From Oreohelix idahoensis (lineage: Eukaryota; Mollusca; Gastropoda; Stylommatophora; Oreohelicidae), in assembly GCA_024509875.1 (NCBI GenBank), contig JAMPIV010018963.1, forward strand, positions 629,001 through 693,000: 64,000 nt of DNA, in the 5' to 3' direction. How positions within the stretch are numbered: the first letter of the stretch is position 1; every line of letters begins with the position of its first letter. A program made the translations under genes and the position numbers. A model generated the notes under the pieces. It was not told the DNA's origin and searched no databases. It was given only the letters and a program-made list of their open reading frames with translations. Shown here in pieces: positions 16,706 through 28,522 of this stretch.

Positions 16706-18251
16706 GGTGTAAAAAAAAACAAATTTATTTGGTTTTTTTTTTTCAATTCAAATATTTCCTATGCGGAAATAGCGGCCAAAATTGATTATATCACAAATAT
16801 TGGGCCACATTGATAATAATCTAGTCGCAGTCAGTCTGCATAATGTAACTTATTATCAAATATAATGCTAGACGAATTTGTCATCAGTCATAAACAGTCA
16901 TATGTCAATAAGTAACAAGTCATATACAGTCGATATTCCAATGATGTAACAAAAGAATACATAAATGTATGATCACTGTGTGTTTACAATAAACATATAA
17001 AAAAAATGCATGCATGTATAAAAATGGTATAAGATATATAAAATAAAATAAAAACAAAAATCAAAATCAAAAATTCAAAAATGCATGAATAATAATTTTA
17101 AAAAATAATTTAGAAGGTTATATCTCCACGTAACAATGCTGTCAAAAATCCTAAAATTAAGCTTAAACGCAATTCACACATGACAAATCAAATAAGATAT
17201 AAAGCAATGCGATATGACATTAATGTAACTAAAGTACATGAATATCTCACAAAAAGAGAAAGAAGAGAGAGAAAAATAGTACAAGAACGCAAGGATAACT
17301 AATTAACACAATTATTACATTACTTAATTATTCTGCTCTAAGTACCTTTGTACGTTGTGGCAAGACAAGTAATGTCCAAAACAGACTTACAATAATGTAA
17401 TCATACTCCAAACTATCCGTGTCAGGACTAGATTTCTAGTATTAGTATAGCAATCTTAAAGTTGGAAATTGTTCGTGTCTGCAAGTAGTATAATACTGTT
17501 CATTGTACCACTAGTCAAAGTGAATAATGATTATCTCAAAGTCATGTAAATCACAAATGTTAATATGAATGGTTTGAACTTAGTGTTCGTGTCTTCATCG
17601 TCCTTTGTCTTAGTGACTAGTAGTGGATAAACACCATGGCTTCACACATGTATAATATAAAGTCAACTAACTAAGTCAATATGAATCTTCAAGTTCGAGC
17701 TTTGGGCATCTCGATAAACTATAGGTGACTATATCTGATGAACTTGGGATGGCTTGAATATCATATTTTCTCGGCATCAGTCAATGCTCTTGAGATATGG
17801 AAGGTTTCAAGCACCGTCCTCTCAAATTCTTTCACCAGCGAAGCAACGAAACTCTGGAACAAGCATCTGTGCGGGGATAATAATTCAAATGTATAACTGG
17901 TTACCTCAAATAGGTGGTATAGAAAAAAAAAGAAATTTGAATTTTGAATATAATTTACCGCGTCCTGGCACTCTGGTTTACAGTGCACGTGGTTAAGTAA
18001 ACCTTTTTTTTTTCTTTTCTAAGGCAGAGAGGTCAGCAGTGACGAAAAACAAGTTGGGTATAATTCTAATGTAGTACTGAATTAAACCGAGATGACCACG
18101 AACTTGCTTTTGAGTAGTAGGCATGGACAATTTTAGAATTTTGGAAATGTTCTGTGGCACGAATGAAATTTAAGACATAATCAACATAAGATATACGTGA
18201 AATGACTGTATGATAACTGATACAGGAGAAAAATGCGCCCGAGAAAACACA

Positions 18252-19444
18252 TTAAAAACTGCGTGGTGCAGAATCATGAACTAATTGCAGGTGTAGGCAA
18301 CGGTGTCGAAAATAGGCTCCATTGTCGAAGTTAATAACTTGGCGAGCATCTCCATGTGAATAAAAATAAATAAGTGCTACTTTATCATTAGAACTGGGAA
18401 TAGAAAAAAGACGCACATATCGGACGTCGGCAGTGTACTGAAAAAATTCAGCCAGTGCGCGCCATGTAGTGCTTGGTGGAAGATTTCGTACTAATACGGT
18501 GCGTGAGCGTGTATTGATACCACCATATGTGGGGGTCGATCCCACGAAATTCGCGTTATCAGCACGTAATCGTGCGCTGGGAGGGTATGCCGTCGCAGTG
18601 GAATAAGAGACATGGTGATTAATTTGCCGTTTGTGCGTCGTAACTGGCTTAAAAGGTGCATCATACTGCATGGGCTGAGTGTGATGTTTATTGGAAATCG
18701 GTTTGGAGCATGTCGTAGATGACTGCCATTTTGCCTCTTATTTTCTTCTTCGAGGTTTACATTTTTACTCTTTTGCTCAATGAGTAATACCTCAAAGTTA
18801 GCCAACTTATTACGACTTAAATTTTCTTCTTTACTTTGAAGGCATTTTAGTTCTTGATTATCACGTTCAAGTGTTGCTACTTTACTTTCCAACTTTACCT
18901 CCCACATGGCTTTCTTTTTCTTCGCCATTTTCTTCAATCTCCTTTTTTGTGCATCCTCCATATGTGACTGAAGTCGGGCCACCTGAACCTGAAACCCCTG
19001 GATTTGAGCAGCCTGTGCCCTCACCTTTTCGTTTAACTTCTCAATTAATCTTTCATTGTTGTCTATGACCTCCAACAACTCATGCATTTTATTTTCCTCA
19101 GTAATATCTTCTAATAACTTTGCATTTTCCTGTGCACACCGTTTGTTGTCTTTTATCTGTTTCTCTTGAACATCGTTGTTGAGTATAGCATGACGTACGG
19201 TTTTTAATACTTGACTATGTTGTACATGAACGTATTGTCCTAGAAATATACGGAGATCTGCCCGTAGAAACTCTGCCAGTTCCCTAGCAATGATTATGTG
19301 AGGCACAGAACGACAATAACAATCTGCAAAATCCCCCAGATCTGATGCCGCCTGAATTAAAACACAGCCTATTACATATTCCTCAAGTGCTGGGCCTTGA
19401 AATCCATCCTCCTCCCCCATAGTAATAAATTCCTGATAATTCAT
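18252..19444 (-). pseudogene. coiled-coil plus RRM protein of LTR element B (one frameshift)
   Basis: The first frame (19444-18491) starts MNYQEFITMGEEDGF. It has an alpha-helical N-terminal region, then a long coiled coil (about residues 95-240; for example LLEVIDNNERLIEKLNEKV) with a basic stretch RRLKKMAKKKK. Near 18740 the reading passes to another frame that runs to 18252. That frame encodes an RNA-recognition motif: VLVRNLPPSTTWRALAEFF (RNP2 and helix 1), then KVALIYFYS at the RNP1 position and a final LHLQLV strand. The layout resembles a gag- or ORF1-like nucleic-acid-binding protein. RRMs are known in LINE ORF1 proteins but are unexpected in an LTR element. The frameshift could be decay or programmed; I cannot tell. 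Confidence 0.7.
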
Positions 19445-20745
19445 TATTTACTTCTTCAGTATCTTACTATCAATATTATAAATTATGTAATAAATGTATC
19501 TCGATTAGTCCGTCAATACCAATTCACTAGCTTTGTGCTTTGCACTATTATCAATGCAAATAGATTCTTAATATTACTAATCAATAAAAAAAATAGTATA
19601 GTATGACAGACCAACAGTAGTAAAGATACGAGGAGAAAGAGAGGAGAGGGAAAAAAAATTATAATAATGTACAAGAACAGAATTGATGGAACTAAACAAG
19701 AAGACAAGTACAAGTGACCAAGACAATGTAATAACAGCAGCAAGTAAACGAAAAAGAATGCAAATAGGAAACAAATGAGAAATAACAAATATAACAGACT
19801 TACTGCTTAAAAAAAACAGGACAGGACCTGTAACAATATATATAAATGTAAACAAGTGATAGAAGGTTAGACTAGCATTATGAACAGAATGGTTGTCAAC
19901 TAAGGAGAAGAAAACAAAACCAACACACTACAAAAACTGACAACTAAAAAGACGGAGCAGCACACCTAACCAAATTAGGTCACACTAAACAGGCAGTGAA
20001 CCACGTCGGTGAGTAAACTCAGGCCGTAAATTTCACTGCTTGAGAAATGTAAGCAAAACCTATAGAAATATCTGCTGAGCGGTCATTTTTCCAATGACAT
20101 GTGTCGCTAACAACAGATTTGTACAAAGACATACAACAAGAACACGAATAACACAGATGTAACAAAAAGGCTTACACCACGGCAAAGATACAAGAGTGTA
20201 TTAACAGGCACTTATCTTATCGTAATCCGATCAGATGCAAGTCCGGAAAAAGGTGTCAACACTGGAGAACGCTGTCCCTCAATACAAGTGAAGCACGGAT
20301 AAAATGTAAATATTACAGGTCTCAATCAGATGGGCATCATGAACTGTGTAGATCTTGAAACGTTGTGTTGACTTGGTACAAAATAACTTGACATCGCCGT
20401 GGCAGGACTTGAAACTTGAAAGAATCTTATAAACGTTGTGATGTATACTGGAACACGAAATAAACTTGCAACCTGGTTGGCTTGAAATTGTAATCTTGAA
20501 CGTTACAGCGAACAATAGGACATTGAAACTGGAACATTGGATATGTGCAGTGGCAAAGTTCGTTATCCAAGTGGACCCGTTGATAATGACTGGGTTCACG
20601 AAATGGTGTGTTTACAATAACACGTTGAACAGGAGCGACGATCGAATATACAGATTAAATGTCAGCTGTAGATTTGCAAAGTATGAAGGTATACTTGCTT
20701 ACGTGAATTTGAAAACTATGTCCTGATGAAAGTATCGATCCAAAA

Positions 20746-20761
20746 CCACACTGGCCCACCA
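20746..20761 (-). promoter_or_regulatory. possible primer-binding site of element B
   Basis: On the minus strand TGGTGGGCCAGTGTGG begins about 10 bases after the 5' LTR. It starts with TGG as tRNA-primed sites do, but I cannot name the tRNA. Confidence 0.3.
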
Positions 20762-20771
20762 AATTATATGG

Positions 20772-21564
20772 TGTTACGGTGGGATATATTAGAGGATCAT
20801 GCATGTATACGCGAATGATAGCAGGTGTTCATTCAGGACAAATATTGTCAGTACACATAACAAAGCCGGTAGGTGAACAGATCCACGGGAAAACATGGTT
20901 GACATTTAATACATAAAGTCACTTCACAATAGTATCCATCAACACATCAAAAGTACATAGCAATGGATAAGCGCAGTAGATTCCCTCGTCCGTCAATAAG
21001 TTTCAAACGTTAGACATCTTTACGTGGCATATAATATAATAATGATGCACTACTCTCATCTCCACTCAATCCTGGCCGTATGTACTAAAGGTTCGGGCAA
21101 TCCACGAAAACCAAAGTAATGCGGCAGAAGAAATCAGGGCAAACCAAATATTAGTTGCCTCGTATATCAAAGTTACTTGTAGTAAATTAGGGTCTGAACT
21201 TCTATATGAGTTCAGGAACCAACTTGCACATAACGTGGCGGCCTCAAACAATAAATGCCACGGTGTATATTTATATATCACACTCCATTATCCCGGAGCT
21301 TGAAAATTTACATCTCTCTTGGACGCAAACACAAAGACGGAAGCCCAATTAATTTACACACTGAACCCCACGACATGTGACCGAAACGTCACTAGTTGAC
21401 CGTCGCTCAACACGGGTGAACGCTTCGCTCACCACGGGTGGACGCTTCGTGCAAACCGTAGTTTGTCTACAGGCGAACACAATTCCTCACATATAAATGG
21501 AAATGTGCTAGCGTGTAGTAACATGCCACACTATTTTATCTGCATCCCAAATCTATCCTTAACA
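20772..21564 (-). repeat. 5' LTR of element B
   Basis: 793 bp, direct repeat of 15898-16690 with a few substitutions and no length difference. It is followed by the CTAAT duplication at 21565-21569. Confidence 0.88.
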
Positions 21565-21831
21565 CTAATGCACAGTGTTGTTCATATTGATATTGTTAAG
21601 AAGTAGTGTACATCAATACTGTTCAATGGCGAAGTGTATTAACAAATTGTATGTATCCCCCGTTTTACGCATTATAAATATACTGGGATCCCTCGTTTTA
21701 CGAACATTTTTTTTTCTCTGAGAGACTCTACCAATAGGTTAGTCGTTTATAACAGTCACTAGCATGAGGTAGTTAGTTGATAGTACGCAAATGTCTCCCT
21801 CTGGGATACATCTGTGTGGCCAGGGACGTAT

Positions 21832-22108
21832 GTGACCGCTTGGCCTTCCACGCTAGCATTATCCCTACTACTTCCACGCTAAGCATTTATACGTGCTATA
21901 ATATGCTACATATAAGAATGACAGACCTCAAAAGCAAATAAGACGTTTTTACACAAAACGCAGTATCATTCAAAGTTCAGTTGGCAGTTACTGCTCTGAC
22001 AGGGCAAACGTAGGTCAGTCCCAGATAAAAATAATGAATGGGTTTTATGCGCGGAAAGTAGGAAATGAATGTTTGTGTGATCTGGGTTTTTTTTTTTTTT
22101 TTTTAATC
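21832..22108 (+). repeat. LTR-like repeat, copy 2, left part
   Basis: It matches 10559-10826 closely and begins with the same TGTGACCGCTTGGCC. It stops at a T-run ending AATC, where the I-like LINE is inserted. The match resumes at 34379 on the far side of the insertions. Confidence 0.85.
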
Positions 22109-22224
22109 TTCTTCTTCTTCGTACACTCTCAGACGTCCACTTGAATGTTCTCAAAGAAAGCAGTAGTCAGTTTGAGGCTATTTGAATCCCCGTAAAGCTT
22201 TTCCACGAAAGGAGCTGGCGTCGG

Positions 22225-23790
22225 TCATATGCACTTTCTCTGTACCACATATAAGGGGCAACTTTGAAGCAGATGTTCAGCAGTCATTTTATCAGTGCCA
22301 CAGTTACACTGATCGGTAGTTCCTATCTTTAGCTTGTTGAATAGATGGTATCTCAATCTGTTGTGGCCAGTGCGGAGTCTGAAGATTACCACTTGTTCTC
22401 TTCTGTGGAGCTGGCAGTAAGCATCATTCTGTGTGTGCCCTGGATGTTCTACATTCCATTTGTTTCTGTAACTGATTCTGATAAAACTCTTTGCCTCCTC
22501 AAAAGTTATGCTTGCATCAGGCTGAGGTAGATGTGAACCTTCTTTTGCCATTCTGTCAGCCTCTTCATTACCGGCGATGTTACAATGAGATGGGATCCAT
22601 TGGATCACAACACTTTTGAATCGTTGACAAAGTTTGTGGAGCACTACTCTGAGATCATCCAGGTCTGTATTATTTTGGCATTTCAACGTTGCAATTACTG
22701 ACTGTGCATCAGTAAAGAAAGCAACTTGTCTCTCTGCCCTTTCTTCTGTCAATATAACCTCTGCTGCAGTTTTCAAGGCCTCTGCCTCTGCTTTGAAGTT
22801 GCTGGAGAATCGTCCTGTCGCCACTGACAGCCTTTTTTCTGCACCAGTGCTTAAGATCAGAAAGACACCCCCACCTCCATTTTCTGTTGCATTTGTTGCT
22901 GATCCATCTGTGTATGCATGGGTCCAGGTGTTGCGTGGATAATGTTTCTCTATGTATTTTGTCGCTATGGATTTTCTAACTGTTGCAATTTGGCTCTTTT
23001 TTCTTTCAATTCCAGGAATGTTTTCTATCATTTTAGGGAAACGATTTTGTTTCCAAACTGGAAGCTTGTGTGCAGTGTAGATGGGTTTAACAGTGGATAT
23101 TTCATCTATGGATACTGCTCTTGTTTGTGGTTTGGTTGATTCTACAAAATTACTTCGTTTGAGTCTTTGCCTTCTAAGAGCATTTATTCTATGGCACATT
23201 GGGTGGTCTGCTAGTCTTTTGAATTTGTCGGCCTGTTGCTGAGCCCTGCAGTCTCTTCTATCTGTCATTGGCTGGAGGCAAGTAATCTTTTCGAGTTCTT
23301 TTATAGGTGTTGACTTCATGCCTCCCGTTATAATTCTCATTGCTTGATTTTGGAGTCTGCTAATTTTATCGAAGTTTGTCTTAGCTGCTGTTGCCCATGC
23401 TGCCATGCCATATTCAAGAACTGGCCTCACTCGCCCTGTGTACAACGTCTTAAGCACTTTCTCATCTGCACCCCAAGTTGTTCCAGCAAGTTTTTTCATA
23501 ATTGCCATTCTTTGTCTTGCTCTCATTCGATTTCTGTCAACCTGTTTTTTCCAAGTCAGACGGCGATCAAAAATAATGCCTAGGTAGTTCGGATTTTCAT
23601 TTAATTTAGGATTTACTCCGTTTAGTACTAGTTTGAAGCTCTGAGGTCTAGTTGAGAGGGAAAATACAGTGTACGTTGTTTTCTCTTCATTAATCTTCAT
23701 GAGCCATGTTTTGGCCCACTCTTCCAGTGATGTTAGTGCTTGCTGCATCAGAATGTTTGCAGCAGTGATATGTTCTTCAGAGATCCACAA
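22225..23790 (-). pseudogene. I-like LINE protein, C-terminal half (RT end, RNase H, CCHC-like)
   Basis: The frame continues the reverse transcriptase just after the catalytic SFADDLALW, which lies about 23787-23812. It then covers thumb and connection sequence (YLGIIFDRRLTWKKQV; VLEYGMAAWATAA) and the RNase H domain (THAYTDGSATNATENGGGG with the first Asp, KAEAEALKTAAE with Glu, FFTDAQSVIATL with Asp, GNEEADRMAKEGS with the last Asp). It ends with a C-terminal Cys/His segment (CNCGTDKMTAEHLLQSCPLY). All RNase H catalytic acids are present. The domain removes the RNA strand during reverse transcription. Confidence 0.9.
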
Positions 23791-23852
23791 CGCTAAGTCA
23801 TCTGCAAAGGAAGTATTGTGTGCTATTTGTTGAATATTGTCAGTTATGTCAT

Positions 23853-25821
23853 TTATGTATGCAAGGAACAGTGTAGGTGACAGGACCCCTGCTCTAATAT
23901 AAACTTTTTACTAGTCTGTCCTTGGAGCTGTACTCTGGCGGTTCTATTTTCCAGGTAGTGACCAATCCATTTGTACATTCGCCCACATACACCACTTCTC
24001 TGCAGTTTGACTTTCAATCCCTCTTTCCATACTGTATCGAAAGCTTTTTCTAAATCTACCCAAACCACTAACGTGTTTTTTTTTTTTTCGTGGAAGGCAT
24101 CTTCGATTTCCTGAGCTATATATGTGATTTGATCCTCAGTGGATCTGTGTTGTCTGAATCCTGCTTGTTGATGGTTTAATAGGTGTTTGCTTTCCAGGTG
24201 CCACATCAATCTGGTATTTATCATGCGCTCCATCAGTTTTCCTACACAGCTTAGTAGGCTGATCGGTCTGTAACCATTTGGTTCTTTCGGGTCCTTGTCT
24301 TTCTTTGGTATAGGTATCAGTATAGCTTCTTTCCATGCCTGCGGGACAATTCCTCTTTTCCAACTGTAGTTAAGTACTGCCAGAAGCTTCTTTTTTGCCC
24401 TTGTGCCGAGACCTATTAACATTTCATTGGTTATTCCATCTTTTCCAGGTGACTTCTTTTTCTTTAGTGACTTTATTGCCTCTTTCATTTCTGCCATTGT
24501 CAAATTTGTTATCATATGCTCTTCATGTGCAATCTGTGTGTTGTCATGAATCAACTGTTCATCTGTGACGATTTTCTTCCTGTCAGCGGGGACATTAATG
24601 TGATTTGCGCTAGCAAAGTATTCTATAAATGCATTTGCAGCTTTTTTTCCTATCAGCATATTGTCGCCGTGTTTCAGTGCGATTTGTTTGTAATGAGATC
24701 CTTCGTTGTTCAAGGCTCTAACCAGTTTCCATAGCTTATTGCCGTCTTTATCTAAGTTTAGATTTTCTGTTTTTTTTTCTTTCCAGCAGTCTCTTGTTGT
24801 TTTATTTAATGTTTTTCGGTATTTTGCAGTGGTGGCTTTGAGTAATATGTTTGCTTCGGTTGTTTGTTCTCTTTCTGCTGTGTTTCTGACCTCTGTTACT
24901 TCATCTTCGAGCCTTTGAAGTTCTTCAGTCCAGTAAGGTTTGTAATTTTTTCTTCCCCCTCTGGGAATAAAATCAGTGGCTGCTTGTAGTATGGCTGTAT
25001 TTAGGTTTTCGACCATCGTTTTCATATTTCCGTGCCGTGTGTTAATGGTTTCACAAAACCTGTCTGACAACATTGAAAACTTGTCCCAGTCAGCTCGTTT
25101 GTACTTCCATCGAGGAAGTAGTTTTTCTTCCTGCGGAACAAATTCCATATTTATGACCAGCTTTATTGGTTTATGGTCACTACCTACTAGCTGATCAAGC
25201 ACATGTCTGTCTATTTTATGTCTGATATCTCCTGTAGAAAAGGCTAGATCTGGAGTGGAAGTAGTGTGCCATCTTCTGGAGTAAAAACTGGGGTTGTCAT
25301 CGGGACTGTTGATTTGGTGAAGATTTGTATCTATCTCCCAGTCCTCCACTTCGTCTCCTCTGTTGTCTGTATCTGGGTATCCCCATCTTTCAGAATGGCT
25401 ATTGAAATCTCCTACCACTACGCAATTTGAGTCCTTTATTTCCATGCAGGAAAGTGACAGATCCTTGTTTGGTGGGCCATACATATTGTAAATACGGATG
25501 CACGTTTCATTGATTATTATGTCCACCCCAATTATTTCAGACTGATTTCTGAGGTTCACGGATACTTCGCTGCTTGGTAGAGAATTTCGCGTAAGTATCA
25601 GAACACCTCCTTTGTGTCCTCCTCGGTCGAGACGGAAGGCCTGGTATCCTCTAACTGAAAATCTGTGGTTGTTGTTGAGGTGAGTCTCTTGAATGCATGC
25701 AACATCTATATCTTCTGCGTATAGACGGTTTGTTAAAGGAACTTTTTTGTTACGAACTCCTTCCGCATTCCACTGCAGAATGCTGAGTGTTTTGTGAGCT
25801 TTGTCAGCAATTCTAGCCTTT
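23853..25821 (-). pseudogene. I-like LINE protein, N-terminal half (endonuclease and RT)
   Basis: Reading from 25821, the endonuclease begins at SILQWNAEG, with CIQETHLNN holding the catalytic Glu, VVVGDFNSHSERWG and GSDHKPI near the domain end. The reverse transcriptase follows, with KSPGKDGITNEML, GYRPISLLSCVGKLMERM, QAGFRQHRSTEDQI and VVWVDLEKAFDTVW. The frame fails near 23880, where about a dozen bases appear to be missing just after LEQG, before the part with the YADD-type active site. The upstream start lies on the far side of the Gmr1-like insertion at 34069-34139. Confidence 0.9.
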
Positions 25822-25826
25822 TGCCT

Positions 25827-27846
25827 TGTGGTGAAGTGGGATGTTATAAATACTTATAGGGAACTTAGTGTACTGACTGAGATCAGCTGTGAAGGTATCT
25901 ATATCTATTAAGAGTAGTGTATTATAGATAACCTTACTTGCTACCACATATCTATATATCTCAGTCAGAATTATTCTGGAATAGTGTGATGCTACGTTAT
26001 GTGTCTAGGGTATGAGTATGGTGAAGTGTAAGTCACAACAACAGACAGATAAACAATTTAATTTAATCCACTACTCTTGACAACACGGTGACACTCACAT
26101 ACATATAACACTCTACAAAGATATCTTAAAAGAGTCACTAATAAACTTTCAAATAACAATATGTATTCATTACTGGCTTGAATGAATATGTGTCCTGATT
26201 CAACTACAAGGGAACCAGGAATCACAATCAATTTAAATTACAAGTTATGTACAGAATGTATTTAATATGAATATTGTAGTGACATATATTATTACAAATG
26301 TTCTATGTGTGTCAGTTGTGTAGTAGTAAAATGAGGTAATACTGGTTTTGTTTTGTTCAAGCTCTGTTGGTATTTTGTCATCATGACTTCAATAGTTTGT
26401 CTTTAGGGACCAGTATTGGAGATGTTCACAGTTCCTGATTTTAAGACAAGTAAATTCCCCTCTGAATAGTATTTTTATAAAGTTATTTCAAGATGAGGGG
26501 GCATAATGTTGAGCTCAGCTGGCCAACTCTGCTTATCTTGAGTGATGGCGGCAGGAAAGGACTCCTCTGCTCGAATTCTCCTCTGGGCTCAGGAGACACC
26601 TCACTGATAGCTAAAAAGACCAAGGAGTATGCTGTCCGACTCTGGATTCAGCAAATCTCTGACCAGATGCTGCTCAGTACCATCAAGACCACTGTCCCAC
26701 AATTCATACGAATAACACAGATACGTTGATTAGCAATGAATTCTGGCACAAACTGGCACAAATTTCCTTCTGCTTATCTTCCAGGCTTTTATTGAGCCAA
26801 ATATAAGCTGGCTTCAACGCACTGATGCTTTATCAAGCTATTTTAAACAAGTGGTCTCGAACTAACGCTCCCAAGTGTGTATATCAGCGAGACTGGCCAA
26901 TGAGCCACGTTTCGACAAGTGTTTGAAAAAATGTTATCTTTTCCCGTCTCCCCCAACAACCAAGATAGTATTTATAGCCCGACCAATCGTGGGTAGGCTT
27001 TCATTTGTTGCGCTCCAATCAATTTGGAGTTTACATGGTAGGCTATTTATGTAACGTAAGGTTTTTTTCAAACACGTTATAAAAAAAATTTTATGAGCAG
27101 AAATGATTTCATGCTGTCAGGCAGCCTCACTATTTTATTTTGGGTATAATTTATTAATTCCTGGACTATTGGCGTAACGTTTTACATATTATTTGTCAGC
27201 AAGCCCTAAGGAACCCAATTTTCCCACTTTAAAAGAGCTACGTGGCTGCGTTCAAAATATGTATTTTCTACTACCTCCTGTTTGGAAGATGTGCTGTCTG
27301 GGTACTGTTATGTTTTCAACCGTAAACCCATCTAATGTTATCTTTTCTAATAAGAGTCTGTTATGATTTATAAACCTAACTCTGGGAAAGGGTAGTGTAT
27401 TTTATCACTGTCCGTCTGAAAAAGTTAGTGCTTGTAGACTTACACGCGTGATGCCAGCATTTGTATATCGCGCGTCGCGTGTTGCATGCGTTCCTGATTT
27501 TCAGCCCTCCCCTCTCGCTATCCTTTTGTCCATCTGTTCGTTCGTTTTGGTAACGTAATATAATTAATGTTAGGATTAATTTAGGTCATTACGCAGTCTC
27601 TCAATGTTTTTTCCAAGAAATACAGCACACGTTTCATTGAAGAAAGCGGGTATAATACAGTAAGCTTTTACTATCAACGTGAAAGCGTTACAATTTGCAG
27701 ACGAAGCAGAAAACAAGGGGGATTTCGAGTACATTCCTTGTGACAGCAATGTCATTTTACCATTGCTCTTCTCTTTATTAATTTTATTTGTTAGGCTTCA
27801 TATTTACCTAATAATTTATATATGTGGATTAGAATATTTCATGACA
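25827..27846 (-). repeat. 3' LTR of the Gmr1-like element
   Basis: 2020 bp; almost identical to 32049-34068, differing by one T in a run near 26377 and one T in a run near 27610. It is preceded by the TGCCT duplication. Confidence 0.95.
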
Positions 27847-27857
27847 CCTCCCCTCTT
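27847..27857 (-). promoter_or_regulatory. polypurine tract of the Gmr1-like element
   Basis: On the minus strand AAGAGGGGAGG ends exactly at the first base of the 3' LTR, as expected for plus-strand priming. Confidence 0.85.
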
Positions 27858-27913
27858 AAAACAGACATTATATGTCAGTCCTTTATTCTATATACACATA
27901 GAGAAATTTATTA

Positions 27914-28522
27914 TTATTTCTGGGGTTTACGGTGATTCTCATCACACGGATGGCGGCTTAAAAAATCCGCTCCCAGATTGGTTTTTCCAGATATATATTC
28001 AATGCTAAAATTATATGGAGCCAGAAGCAAAGACCATCGGAGTAACCTAGAGTTCTCATGCTTAGCCTGTGCTAAAAACGATAAAGGTTTGTGGTCAATT
28101 TGCAACTTAAATGCCTTCCCATATAGATAAATATTGAATTTCTTTATTGCCCATATTACTGCAAGACATTCTTTTTCGCTAGTTGAGTAGTTGATTTCAG
28201 CTTTATTCAACTTTCTGCTAGCATATGCCACTGGGCTTAATTCCCCATCCAATGCATCTGATTTCTGTAGTAGAGTTGCACCTAACCCAATATTACTTGC
28301 ATCCGTCCTTACTATGAATTCTTGACTTAAGTCAGGTAATTTCAAAATGGGTTTACTTGTGAGCTTTTCCTTCAATTCTTGGTAAGTCATTTCACATTGT
28401 GGTGTCCATGTAATGCGATCTGGAAGTCCTTTACGTGTCAATTCCGTTAAAGGTGCACATATGGAATTAAAGTTTTTGATATACTTCTGGTAGAAACCAC
28501 ATAATGAGACAAAGGATCTCAC
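27914..28522 (-). pseudogene. Gmr1-like RNase H domain (shifted frame)
   Basis: The frame begins with the RT-RNase H connection (RSFVSLCGFYQKYIKNF, then CAPLTELTRKG) and includes the RNase H core: IVRTDASNIGLGATLLQ with the first Asp, STSEKECLAVIWAIKKF with the Glu, and LQIDHKPL with the next Asp. It ends at SRHPCDENHRKPQK. It is joined to the reverse transcriptase frame by a single-base shift near 28561, so it would be one polyprotein in an intact copy. Confidence 0.9.

Larger units (their letters stand above)
15898..21564 (-). mobile_element. LTR element B, non-autonomous, encoding a coiled-coil/RRM protein
   Basis: Two direct 793-bp repeats, each beginning TGTTA and ending TAACA, flank a 4.1-kb interior. 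The 5-bp CTAAT occurs just outside both ends (15893-15897 and 21565-21569), a classical target duplication. The LTRs differ at roughly nine positions that I noticed (about 1%), so the insertion is fairly recent. A purine-rich AAGGGGG tract on the minus strand next to the left LTR and the gene orientation indicate minus-strand polarity. No reverse transcriptase, integrase or protease frame is visible, so movement would depend on another element. Confidence 0.88.

Noticed and set aside
22345..23587. Plus-strand open frames opposite the I-like LINE
   Set aside because: They are antisense shadows of the reverse transcriptase and RNase H gene.
26493..26729. 78-residue frame in each LTR of the Gmr1-like element (also 32714-32950), and the frame at 27679-28008
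   Set aside because: They are LTR sequence repeated at both ends or LTR running into the interior on the strand opposite to the element's genes.
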